IMG/VR virus record: IMGVR_UViG_3300004461_001679
Location: 1 to 43,319 of that record
Length of the DNA stretch: 43,319 nucleotides
Direction: 5' to 3' (one strand)
Source: a virus
Below the pieces are notes generated by a model, which worked only from the letters and a program-made list of their open reading frames with translations, was not told the origin of the DNA and made no database searches. The translations under genes and the position numbers were made by a program. Positions 22,868-34,500 of the stretch are shown in pieces. The number at the start of each line of letters is the position of its first letter. The stretch's first letter is position 1.

Positions 22868-24897
22868 TATGCTCCTCCAGTATAAATGATGTAGTTTAAT
22901 GTTAAGTATGGATTCATCACATCCATTGCTTGTCCTATTGTTCCGTCTATGCCACCTGAGTTTGGTAATTGTTGAGCACCATTGGCATTTGATAAATCTG
23001 GTCCGCTTGTTGTGGTTACTTCTGGATCTGTAGAAGTGCCTGCAATGTTTCTACCTGCAAAGAATTGATCTCCATTATCTGCTTTTAAATCGTGTTCGTG
23101 ATTTGGAAGATTTTCTTTTGCAATAGTTTTTGTTTCATTACCAGCACCTAAACCTAATCCGTCTGCTACCGGCGATGTTACTCTGTCTGCTGATCCTTGT
23201 CCCAATCCAGGATTGCTCATGTTGTCTTTACCTAGTGGGAATCTACCACGCATGTCTGGCAATTTAAATGTTGCTGAACTGCTTGGAGTTCCATATTGAG
23301 TTCCTATTGTTTGAAACAATTGATTATAAACTGATCTTTGTAATTCAGCACCATCACAAAACAACCAATCTGTAGGAGCAGTTGCTCCAGCATAAGGCAT
23401 CATTGATGCTACTGGTGGTGTTGGTATTGCGTTAGTGATTGCTCCAACAGTTGTTTTGTAAATTCCTGTTGATCCCGATGTTCTATTAATGATAATTTCA
23501 TCTCCAACATTGCTGGTAGTTGTTAATGTTTGGTTACCTATGAATGAATTGTTTATACTTGTTGTAAAAGTTTTTGTTGTTCCACCAGTTTGTCCGTCAA
23601 ACGAAACATCTACTGCTGTAACATCTCCTGCCAATCTAAATGTTGTTGCTTGAGCAAGTTTATCAGCAGAAGTGGCACTTGTGGCATTTCCTGTGATACT
23701 GCTTGTTACGACACTGCCTGCTTGTATTTGGTTGGCGTAAACTGTGTTGTATCTGTTTGTAGTTGATCCAATGTTGTAAGTTAAATTTTGAGAAGGTAAA
23801 ACTGATTGTGCTGTGATATCGCCAGCAAACGTTCCTGGTCCACCTATGTTTGCACTGAGAGCCACACCTAATCCACCTTTAGAAACAATTGCTCCTGAAC
23901 CTATATTGATTGATGGTGACGTGCTGTTTGACACTATTGTGCCTGATGATAAAATATTTCCTGTAACATCTAATGCTTCATTTGGATTTGTGTTGTTAAT
24001 ACCAACTTGTTGTTGTGAACTTATTCTCATCACTGTTGATACCGAACCGCCACTGTTTAATCTAAAGTCTATTTCTTCATCTTGTGTTCCTAATTGAATT
24101 ATACCTGCTTGATTTTCAACAAACATTTTAAATGTTCCAGCGGAACCAACTTCTAAACCTTGGTCAGTTTTAATTTTAATAGGAAAGTCAGTTAACGATG
24201 TTGTGTCTGATCTTAAAAAATTTCCTGCGGCAACTGTGGTGTTACCAACTACTAATGATTCTGCTTTTTCTGATGTTCCATATAGTTTGTTTACATCAGA
24301 ACCAAAATTTGTCGAACTTAAATTTACTCCTGGATTCAATGCTGAAAAGCCTGGGATAGTAATTTTAGGAGTGAATGAACTTTTAGAAATTATAGCAACT
24401 GTCTGTGCTTCAACTTCAAGTTTCACAATGCTGTATGATAAATCGTCTGTGCCTATTATTGATATAGGAGTTGCACCTGTTGTCAAACCTTGACTGTATT
24501 GCGGACCAATTAAAATCCAACCCGAACCAGTAAACAAATATAATTGTTGAGCATTTGTGTCTACCCATAAATCTCCTGAAATACTTTCAGATGCACTTGG
24601 TTGGTTGATTGCTTTTTTCAATCCACCTGATGCTACCCAATTTGCTCCATCATACACTTTAAGTTGATTTACACCTGCGGCGTTATCAAACCAAAGTTGT
24701 CCTTCAATAGGTCTTAATGGTGCTGTGCTGTTAGCAAAATTTTCTAGTAATTGTAAAAAGTTTTCCGATATAACTGTTCCGTAAGAAGTAGTATTCTTTC
24801 CTGGAAAATTAACACTGGTCTGATTGTTTACAGTGTTATCTTCTATAGTGATAGTACCTTTGTTTATAGCATCGGTAAAACTTATATTGTATGCCAT
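22867..24897 (-). CDS. Tail fibre with phage tail-collar domain, 676 aa
   Basis: The N-terminus has the shared module (YGTVISENFLQLLENFA, then GQLWFD and LKVYDGANW). The last ~170 residues form a phage tail-collar domain: MPYAGATAPTDWLFCDG, then LPDMRGRFPLG, the ENLPNHEH histidine loop and NPYLTLNYIIYTGGA at the C-terminus, the pattern of T4 gp12-like and other short-fibre tips. Between them lies a repetitive shaft (NIGSGAIVSKGGLGV, NLTYNIGSTTNRYNTVYANQI). The ATG at 24897 has AAGGA upstream and lies 3 bases after the preceding stop. It is the most confident receptor-contact candidate in the window. Confidence 0.85.
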   Translation of the reverse strand: MAYNISFTDAINKGTITIEDNTVNNQTSVNFPGKNTTSYGTVISENFLQLLENFANSTAPLRPIEGQLWFDNAAGVNQLKVYDGANWVASGGLKKAINQPSASESISGDLWVDTNAQQLYLFTGSGWILIGPQYSQGLTTGATPISIIGTDDLSYSIVKLEVEAQTVAIISKSSFTPKITIPGFSALNPGVNLSSTNFGSDVNKLYGTSEKAESLVVGNTTVAAGNFLRSDTTSLTDFPIKIKTDQGLEVGSAGTFKMFVENQAGIIQLGTQDEEIDFRLNSGGSVSTVMRISSQQQVGINNTNPNEALDVTGNILSSGTIVSNSTSPSINIGSGAIVSKGGLGVALSANIGGPGTFAGDITAQSVLPSQNLTYNIGSTTNRYNTVYANQIQAGSVVTSSITGNATSATSADKLAQATTFRLAGDVTAVDVSFDGQTGGTTKTFTTSINNSFIGNQTLTTTSNVGDEIIINRTSGSTGIYKTTVGAITNAIPTPPVASMMPYAGATAPTDWLFCDGAELQRSVYNQLFQTIGTQYGTPSSSATFKLPDMRGRFPLGKDNMSNPGLGQGSADRVTSPVADGLGLGAGNETKTIAKENLPNHEHDLKADNGDQFFAGRNIAGTSTDPEVTTTSGPDLSNANGAQQLPNSGGIDGTIGQAMDVMNPYLTLNYIIYTGGA

Positions 24898-24900
24898 TTA

Positions 24901-25512
24901 TTATCCTTCGTTAAACCCTGTTAAACTTTGAACTCTAACTGTGTAATCAATCTGAATCAATCTGTTTAAACTTTTTTGTACTGGATGAAAAATTACGTGT
25001 GTTAGTAATTTGCCTGTACCGCTGGGTGAATAACTTACTAATCCTAGTTCATCAAATACATATAAACTGTTTGAAACACTTGCAGTGTCAACAGCATCTT
25101 GTCCATTTGGTTCACCATAGTCTAACAAACAAGTTACAACAACGTCTGTGTAATTTGTTCCATTGATATGTCTTGTTTCTATTTTGTTTCTTTGTGGATC
25201 TAGGTTTGAAACTGATCTGTCGTCAACAATTTTTGTGTATGTTTGGTTGTACAGTGTAGCATTTGTACCTGTACTGTTTGGAGTAAGATATGTGATGATA
25301 CCTGTTGGGTCAACACTTGTTCCACCGTTTCCAAACGACATTGAATTTATGAATCCTTGCCCCTGATTAGCAACACTTTCTGCCAAAGCAACACTCATAT
25401 TCTCATAATGAATTGCGTTGCGTTTATCAACGAAAATCTTGTCTGATTCAGGATCATGTATTTTGATGTGTCCCTGTATTAGTACACCACTGTTCTCTTT
25501 AATTTTGCTCAT
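24901..25512 (-). CDS. Virion structural protein, baseplate/fibre-linked, 203 aa
   Basis: MSKIKENSGVLIQGHIKIHDPESDKIFVDKRNAIHYENM begins (residues 1-39) a beta-rich protein seen next to fibre genes in marine T4-like phages. No catalytic residues are visible. A GGTSVDPTGIITYL loop and a C-terminal strand pair (HVIFHPVQKSLNRLIQIDYTV) suggest a compact assembly component, perhaps linking fibres to the baseplate. It has a late box at 25540-25534 and CGGAG before the ATG at 25512. It lies between the giant protein and the fibre genes, which fits a connector role; this is inference. Confidence 0.65.
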   Translation of the reverse strand: MSKIKENSGVLIQGHIKIHDPESDKIFVDKRNAIHYENMSVALAESVANQGQGFINSMSFGNGGTSVDPTGIITYLTPNSTGTNATLYNQTYTKIVDDRSVSNLDPQRNKIETRHINGTNYTDVVVTCLLDYGEPNGQDAVDTASVSNSLYVFDELGLVSYSPSGTGKLLTHVIFHPVQKSLNRLIQIDYTVRVQSLTGFNEG

Positions 25513-25533
25513 TTTTACTCCGTTCTACCATTG

Positions 25534-25540
25534 TATTTAT
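25534..25540 (-). promoter_or_regulatory. T4-type late promoter box (ATAAATA)
   Basis: CAATAAATACAA on the minus strand; the core ends 21 bases before the ATG at 25512 and overlaps the stop codon of the giant gene (25537-25539). CGGAG follows as the ribosome site. It would let the fibre genes be transcribed independently of the 14.7-kb gene upstream. Confidence 0.6.
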
Positions 25541-28500
25541 TGCGGCACAGCCACTTCCTTTTGACGTATGAATCTTGCGATGTCATTTTCCGTCTGACTC
25601 AGTGGATCTGCTCCTGTTTGCCATATTTTACCTTGTTTTCTTACCAGCAAAATTTGGGCATTTTCGGCTGGTGTGTTAGTGAAAGTGATTACAGCAGTTG
25701 TACCTGATACACTAAAGTCTGCAGGCACTGTGCTATCTGCTTCTGGGCTGTCTTGCCCTAATGCAGGATCATATACACTGATACTATTTTTTCTCATTCT
25801 TTTACCACCTACAAACAGTTCAAATTCATTTGCTGATTTAGGTGTAAAACCTATGTTAAGAGTGTTGTTTACCACATCTGCACCTGTATATGTTTCAGAT
25901 ATGAAAGAATCTTGGTATGGTACATTTTGGAAAGCACTCTGATCGTACACATCAGTGTTGGCATGATGCACTTCTGCTATACCAGTACCAAATGTTCCAC
26001 GTCTTAGTTGTTCTAGAGTGTTACCATCTTTTTTGTAGTACTCAATTCTTTCGCCATCTATGAAGACAATACCCGGCAGTTGTGAAGCCACACTAGGTTC
26101 TGTGATTCCAACACCGTCTATCAGCACAATTTTTTGATCATTCCATAATAAATTTTGTGCCAACGTGTACTGTTTGTCATCACCGATACGTTTGAAGTGA
26201 GTTCTGTTCATGATATCTTTAAATTGTCTGTAAGCAAACTTGCCTACAAAACTTGGAGCAGTGAAATGAATCACATCTATTTCGTCATTCTGCGACAACG
26301 TTCTGTTAATTTTTAAATACATTTGATTGTTAGACACTGTGTAGTCCACACTAGGTGCTAACCATTCGCCATTTAAACACACCCAAACATATTGAGCATC
26401 AACAGCCGGTCTGTTTAGTTTTACAACACCATTTGTTAATTGATTGTATTGATAATAATCATCTGTGTTAACTGTGACTGTTAATTTTGCCACAACATCA
26501 TATTGTGTTCTGTCAATGTCTTGCACATCGTGTTTACTAAATTGGTAAACGGTGATTGTGCTTAAATCTGTTGGAGCAGTTGTAAATGTAATCAGTCCAC
26601 TGTCGTTCACACTGTATTCTCCGTTTTCAATATATACATCCAATGTATCATCTGCAACACCCACACCGCCAGTTAATGTAATACTCGAATTACCTGGATT
26701 CCATCTGTATTGACTGGACGTAAGTTCAACTTTATTTAGGTATGCTCTAACCTCTGAAGCATTGATTGTGCCTGGTAATACTTGCCAATTTTTAAATTCA
26801 TATTCTCTTAATGTACTCACAGTAAATTTTCTGTGGAATCCACTTCTTAAAACATCATTGTTAACTTTCACAATCACGTTATTTGTAAAAGGTGTTTGTG
26901 TGAAAGGTGTTTGATTCATTTGATATGTTGCTGTACTTCCGTCACCTGTAAAAGTGTCTTGAGTAACTTCGCTGAAAGATTGTGAAGCACTCTCATACAC
27001 CACTATGTTGATATAACTGTCTGATGTAGGAGCGGAATTAAATCTAATTGCCACTCTATTAGGAACAGCATAAGAAGAATCTGTTTCAATTACAGAATAT
27101 GTAGCATCTTCGCCATTTACTTTTACAAAGGTTTGTATATTTCCTGCTTTGAATTTTGCTCTAGTTACATATTCAACTGTACTTCCATCACCTGTGAATG
27201 CATCAACGTCAAGTATAGACTCTCCATTGTTACCCATTGTGATAAAGTTAATTTTATCACCCAGTGCTGGTGTTTGATTCAAGTTGATGTATTTGTCTTG
27301 GTAATTAATTGTGAATTGATTTGTGTTGTACAAAATATTGTTAATACTTAAAAATATTGCTGTGTTACTTTGTGGTGAGTCCACAAAGTTAAATTCAGTT
27401 GTTGCACCGTCACCAATATAGTTGTAACTGTTAATTTTACTACCCGAACTCTGACCTCTATCATACACTTGAATATCTAAAGTATCTAAAACTTGACCAG
27501 GTACAAATTCTTCAGGACCTTTAGCAGAAGTTTCTGTTACAAATCCGTCACCATCAACATTTATGTCTTCTGCATTTATACCTTGTGCTGTTGAGTATGC
27601 CAAATCTCCACCTTTAATTAAAGTATCAACTATGGTTGGATCTGGTAAAAATGCTCCATCACTGGTAGATTTTCTTACAATAATTGTATCGCCATTATCT
27701 GTTTCTAACATACTGATATCAACAGTTTTTGTAGATCCGTCACCTTGTAGTGAATTCATTTGTGCTAAAATATTTGTAGGTGCACCAAGATCAAATGCAG
27801 GATCATCCACTCTTTGTCCATTTTGATAAATGTGATATTCAATACCTGACGTTAGAGTGTTTGCTAGATTCAATGTTAATGTACTACCATCTAGATAGAA
27901 TACTTCATCTTCATAACTTTCATCAAATGTATCCCATTCGCCTTGCAGATAAGGTTCATTGCCCCAGCCTGAGTTGTTTTCAAATCCAATACTTCTCACT
28001 TCAACTCCACCGTAATCTATACCATCAATCACTTGTGCTAATTCTTTTCCAGGCATTCCTGATGTTGGTTGATACAATGCAAATCTGTCAGCAGTGTTTA
28101 ACACATCTTCATTTATTTTGTAACTAATTGAAATTGTAGATAAATTTACTGGCGGTAAAACAAATTGAATATATCCTGTTTGTCTTGTATATGTTTTTGT
28201 TGTGTCTGTTTCATTTTTGTATACAAATGTGCTTTTCAATTGTTTTTTGCCTGCTACAAGAATAGTAATTGTGTTTGTGCGTAGATCCATTGGCCATTTT
28301 AATTTAAATTTCAATTGACTGTTGTTACCTGTGAATGTTTCTGTTCTTTGTAAACTGGTAACGAACGTATCACCTGTGTTTCTGTCAAATTTTATTCCAA
28401 TGTGAGTTGTACGAGGTAAACTTTCACCTAACACAGCACTTGCTTTGGCTAGAGTACCTGTTGTTGAACCACTTAATGTTACTGTTGGAGAAGAAATATA

Positions 28501-31500
28501 TCCTGATCCACTGTTTGTAACATTTATTCTGTATACCACACCATTTTTAATATATGCTGTACCAGTTGCACCAGTTCCGCCACCACCTGTAATTTCAACA
28601 GCAGGGGGATTAGTATAAGCAGTTCCACCATTAGCAATATTAATTGCTGTGATTTTGTAACCTATGTTGTCTTTCCAATTTTTATCTGGATATGTAGTAA
28701 TGTTGTCTGCACCCACTAACTGATCGTTGTTGATTGTGACCTTAGATGGAGTTATTACACCATTGATATATTTTGGTGCATAATCAAAATCAGTTATTAC
28801 AGAGTTTGTTGGTTCTGTTTTCTCATACGAACTAACATATTCCCTAATCTTAGATTTATATGGTTTAATTTCTTGTACATAATCTTCGTAGTTTGATAGA
28901 TTATCATTTTTAAATGTAATTTTCTGTTCTAATTGTCCAACATTGTGTTGAGCCTTAACAAAACTTGTTTTAAACACAAAATCATTCAGTTTGTTTTCCG
29001 ATAAAGCATACTGAATACCAGCAAAGTACATTTTATTATACTCTATTGCTAATTCTTCTACAAATATTTTGTCTCTAATTGTCTCTAATATTATACGTGT
29101 TTCCTCAATTGGTTGTCTGTCATACAGTTGAACATCAAAACTGTTTGAATCAAAACCTATGTTGCCACTGTACGCATACAAGTTATCCAAGAATTGAATT
29201 GTTCCATTTTGTCTTCCCACTGTTTGATAGTTTACAGTGTAATCGACATCTACTTGGTTATCAATTTTTTTCAATAGTAACCAACCGCCGGATCCAATAG
29301 TTTCAATTTTTATAATTTGTCCTATACTGTCATCTAATGCATTTATTTCGTAACTTTGTGATATCAAATGATCAATAGCAGTAATTTGACTGTAACCTGT
29401 TTGATACCAATCAGCATAACTCCAATACAGATTTACATTGAATGCTTGTATTTTTGTTTTCTGCCAACCATCTCTACTGTTGTAATCATATATTGCCCAT
29501 TTTCCATCTACTGTACTGTCAGCAGTGACTAACGTGCTAAATGTTCTTACTTCTATCGTTGCATCTTCTTTGTAATTACTACCTGCTTGTAAAATTTTAG
29601 CACTGTTGATCGATCCATTAACATCAGTTGTTAAACTTATCACAGCACCTTCACCTGTAATGCTTTTTATTTTGTACGTTGGTATTGATTTGTAACCTTT
29701 ACCAGCATCTGTTATTACAACATTAGAAATTTTTCCGTTTGTAACTGTGATGTTTAATGATGCAGGTTTAACTGATCCTACTCCTACAGAATCCAATTCA
29801 TTTTCGGTGTCAACAGTTGTGTCAAATACTCCTGTATTAATAGTTGGTGCTGGATCTGATTTTATTAAATTACTGATGTCAATTTCATCAACAACCAGTT
29901 TTGTTTTTAAAGAAGTGTTAACTCTTTCAATTGTTTGTTTAAGTGCTTCTTGTTTATTAGCAAACCAACTCTGTCTTGGAGTTTGTAATGTACCATATTT
30001 TAATTTGTCACTTAAATTAGGGTCTGGTACAGGATTAGATTTTGAATCATATCCAATTAAACTGTTAAACCACACTGTTTCTATGTCTTTAGGCAGTGTA
30101 CTTGTAGCAGAATCTTGTGTTAGTAAAGCATATTCTTTATGAACATTATTTTTACTAGCAATTGTGTTCAATCTGAAACTAATAATTGTGTCATTACTTT
30201 GAATAAATGAATCACAGTTTACAAGAGCAAATTTGTTTTTGCCAAACACTGTTACATATTTGTAACCTTGAGCTCTTGGATCTTTAATTAAATTTTCAAC
30301 AGCATTGGCGCTTAATGTTCTTGTTTCTATTTCTGGTGTTGTTGTTTTGCTTTTAACCCAATAAAAATATCTATTAGATAACACTCCAGCAACTTTATCA
30401 TAAACTTTTTTGGTTACAAAGTCTGTTGTATTTTCAACTGTTCCTGTAATGCCTAATGCACTTCCTTCATTAGATTGACTAATAGTATTATATTGTGTAG
30501 GAGTGTAAGGTGATTCAATCCATTCGTGTACATCAATACTAGCACCTACAAATAATTTATTCCAATATGAATTATTAAAAATTATGTTGCTTTGATATGG
30601 ATAATAATATGTTGCTTTGCTGATGTTCCACCATAATTTTCCTACCTGAGTATCATCCCAGTGATTGGTTTTATCCATTGTTCCTACTGCTGTAGAACTG
30701 TTGTACACAGCCGGGTCATAATTTGTTTTGTATGAAATTTCAGATTCTGCTGGTCCAGGAATTTTTCCAAATATTGGATCAACATAATCTAATGTTGTTA
30801 ATAATTTGTTTGTCGATTTACTGTAAAGGAAAACTCCTTGTATTTTTGATAAGTCTGGTTGATCAACCCCTTCACTGCTTTGATGTATACTAGTCCAATT
30901 GAATTCTGTAGGTGATTTTCTAAAGTCTACCAATGTGCCCATTTGACTGTTGGCTAATTGTAATTTAGGCAGTCCAACATAAACGTGATTGTTGTTGACC
31001 AACAAGTTCGTTCCAAATTGTTCTAAAGTGTCGTTGATGTAAGTGAATTTTTCACCATATAGTAATGTGTTTTCAAATTTTTGATACAGATGAATTGAAC
31101 CCACATCTGATTGTATTTCAACAAATTTGGTCATTGTACCATCAAATACTGTTTGTCCATTATCAATAAGTGTTGATAATTGTTGATCGCCTTTTAATGA
31201 CGTTACTGCTAGTACATCTCCACTAAACGATAGAGTATTTCCAAATTGTTCCGAAGTTTCTTTGCTTGGACTTACTAGTGTTTGATTTAATGTGTACTGT
31301 CCAGAATCGTTGTTAACTTTTTTGTAAACATACACTGATCCCATGTCTATATCAACAACATCTTTCAACGGACTTCCAACAGCGATCAATTCACCGTCTC
31401 CTGATATGCTTATGTCTGAACCAAAGTCAATTATTGGAGCAGAATCATCTGCAGGTGTTATTGTTTGTTTGTATGAATAGTGTCCGTCGCTTTGTCTGTA

Positions 31501-34500
31501 CACAACAACATTTTGACCATCATCGCTGTACTTGTTGGTTAACACAATATTAATACCATTTGTATCAACATCAAATGTGTTTGCAAATTTAATTAAGTTG
31601 TTTTGATTTAAAGTTGAATCACCTTGTAATTCAATACCACTGTCATTAGGTACATATCCTAAAAAGTCTGTGTGCGTATCTTGTAAATCCCATAAACTTA
31701 ATTGCCAAGAATTTGCACTGATGTTTGTTTTTGCTTTGTATAACTGATTGCTAAACACAACTAATTCGTCTTTTAGGTAATCAGTTTGATCATCAAACAC
31801 GCCCATATAATATTGATCAACACCCAGACGCCAATTTTTTGTAGCACTGTAATCTACAAAATAAATTTTTCCTGGTAAACTGGAAGTTCCATTACCTTCA
31901 GCACCAATAAATGCTGTTGTAACATTTCCAACATCACGTAATTGAATTTTACTTCCTAACCTTAAACCACTTTGAGTGTCAGGCACAGTGTATGCTGAAT
32001 TGTATTCGAACAGACCTTTTGTATTCTTTTTGTAAATTAAAAATGCACCTTGATTGGTGTAAACACTCTGAACACCTTCCCCAATTGGAATATTGTATGT
32101 TTGGACCCAATCTCTGTTTTGGCTTCCTGGTATGTTAGCACTTTGATTAATTCCTGGTACATTTTCAAATTCGTCCCATATCCAGTACTCCATATCGTTA
32201 ACTGTGTAGAAGTCAGGATTTCCAGATGCTGTAATAGATGATGTATGTTGGAAAACTAAAATGTCTCCGTCTGCATTTCCTGATTGAACTGTTTGTTCAA
32301 TAGATCCTATAGTTCTGTTTACACCTCCGCCTATTCTAGTGATAGTTGATGGTGCACTAGCATTAGATCCTAAACTGAACTGTTTGTTGTTTGAATTATT
32401 AAAGTAAATTCTTATTTTTTCTAATCCTATAAACTGAACAAACGTAACATCTGCCTGTGCTTGAGTGTTAGGATCATATATTTGATGCACTCCTACTGAT
32501 GGGAAATAATAATTTGCATTGTTGTCTGGCTGTGAATCTACATCAACATAACCTTCCCATATGTCTACTACTTCTTTAAGTCCATTTGTGTCGTCATTGT
32601 CAATATTCAATCCGGCAAAATCAAAAGCGCCTGAATCAACATTATTAAACCAAACACTTACGTAGTTGGTTGAATTGCTAGAATTTAATGTGCTGTCATG
32701 AGCTATGTCGTACCCTGTTCTTACAAACCATTTATTGCTTAAAATTGCTTGAGGACTTGGATTAGTAACCCATGTGTTCGATCCTGCGTCAATGTAATAA
32801 TCTTGATAATATGTTCCAATTCCAAATTGTGCTTTTACCAATGGTGCTTGAGGTGTTATTGGAGCAATAGGTTGTTCCATTGAACTGAAAAATCTATTAG
32901 TGTCTCTAACTTCATTTAATACTTTTATGTCTTGAATTACAACGTTGGTTGTAACATCTGATCCTGCGTTTGTGGTTACATTAGCACCTATGTTTATTTT
33001 CCACCAACCACCAAGGTAATCGTAGTCTTCTGAATTCACTCTTGAATACACTCCTATAGGCAATATATCCAAAGTTAAACTTCCGCTTTCAGCAAATACA
33101 CCACTCACATCTTTAAGATATATTATAGATTTTGCGGCAACTTTTCTCACATACACCACAGTACCTTGTGCTGTGTCTGTGTTTAATAAATTTCCTACAA
33201 CAGGATCTGTTAATGTATTTGATACTTCTAAAATTTCGTCAATCTTTTCTTGAATAGGCATATCAGCACCGCTGAAAATATTGTCTTTAATTGTTGGAGA
33301 TTCAACTCCATTAAAAGGTTGATTCGCCACTTTAGCATAATTGTTTCTGTCTATTGGATAATCACTACTGAAATCAACATAATCTAATATCAGTCTATCA
33401 CCTATTTTAGTTGCTGTGTACTGTTCTGTGGATGCTCTTACCAGTATATGATCTGTTGTTTGATTTAGGAATACACTGTCGCCTATCAATAAACTTGTTG
33501 TTTGGAATCCAACGTTCTCTTTGTAAAAAGCAGATGAATCAAATGTTGAGAATAAATCCTGTGCTATTGCACCTTCCACTTGATTAGTTGCTCTCCAAAG
33601 TTGTTGTTTGTACTGAACTATGTTTCCAACATTGTAATTAGAACTTGTACTGTACACTCCTTTGTACTCAGTTTTTAAATTACTGGCATCAGGTGCACCT
33701 ATTACTACAAAATTTCCATCTGGAGAAATGTCAACTGCTTTACCAAAACTACTGCCTGAAGCAAATAGATCGATATTTGTTAACAATGGATCAGTTGTTG
33801 GTGCTTCAATAATTTGTACTAATATTAATGATCCGCTCTCAGAACCTCTTGTGAATACATAAATTTTTCCATCTCCATCTGATGGTTGACTAACCAATAC
33901 TGTTGAGTTTTGTTTGTTTGCGGCTATCACCGTGCCAAAACTTTGATCTCCTGATGTGCTTGTAGAACTTAATTCATTGTGTTTTTTAAACACAAATTTA
34001 TTGTTAACAATTTTCCATTTACCGTCATCTGATTCGTTAATCCAAAATTTTTCATTATCTTTAAGACCTTGATCATTTATTCTTGTGTTGACGTCATTTA
34101 TAGAATTTAATCTTGATTCAGTGAATCGTTTAATAAAGCCTACAGCAGAGTCTATTGAAGCAAATCCTGTTACGTCTTCACATTGAATTGATGTTATTCC
34201 TACAAACGTAGATTTGAAAACATAATCTGTACCATTAGCATTTACTACAAATATTTCACCAACTGCTATGTCTGGATTATTCAATGTGTTTACTGAAATA
34301 ACACTGCCGTCTTTGATAATCGACACAATTTGTTGATCTGTGTTGCTGTATCTTAAAACACTCCAAGTACCTTTGTTGTTACCAATCCATACATACTGTC
34401 CTTCATCTAGAGTTGCTACACTTGTTGAAGTTAATAAGTCATCATACTGTGCCAGTGTTAACGAAATATCTATTGGATTTACAGGTCCTGCAGTTTTGAT

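Noticed and set aside
19701-30142. Plus-strand open frames of 60-131 codons inside the fibre and giant genes (for example 19701-20012, 23813-24097, 29747-30142)
   Set aside because: They are antisense to well-supported protein genes, have no ribosome site or motif, and their lengths are as expected from codon bias on the coding strand.
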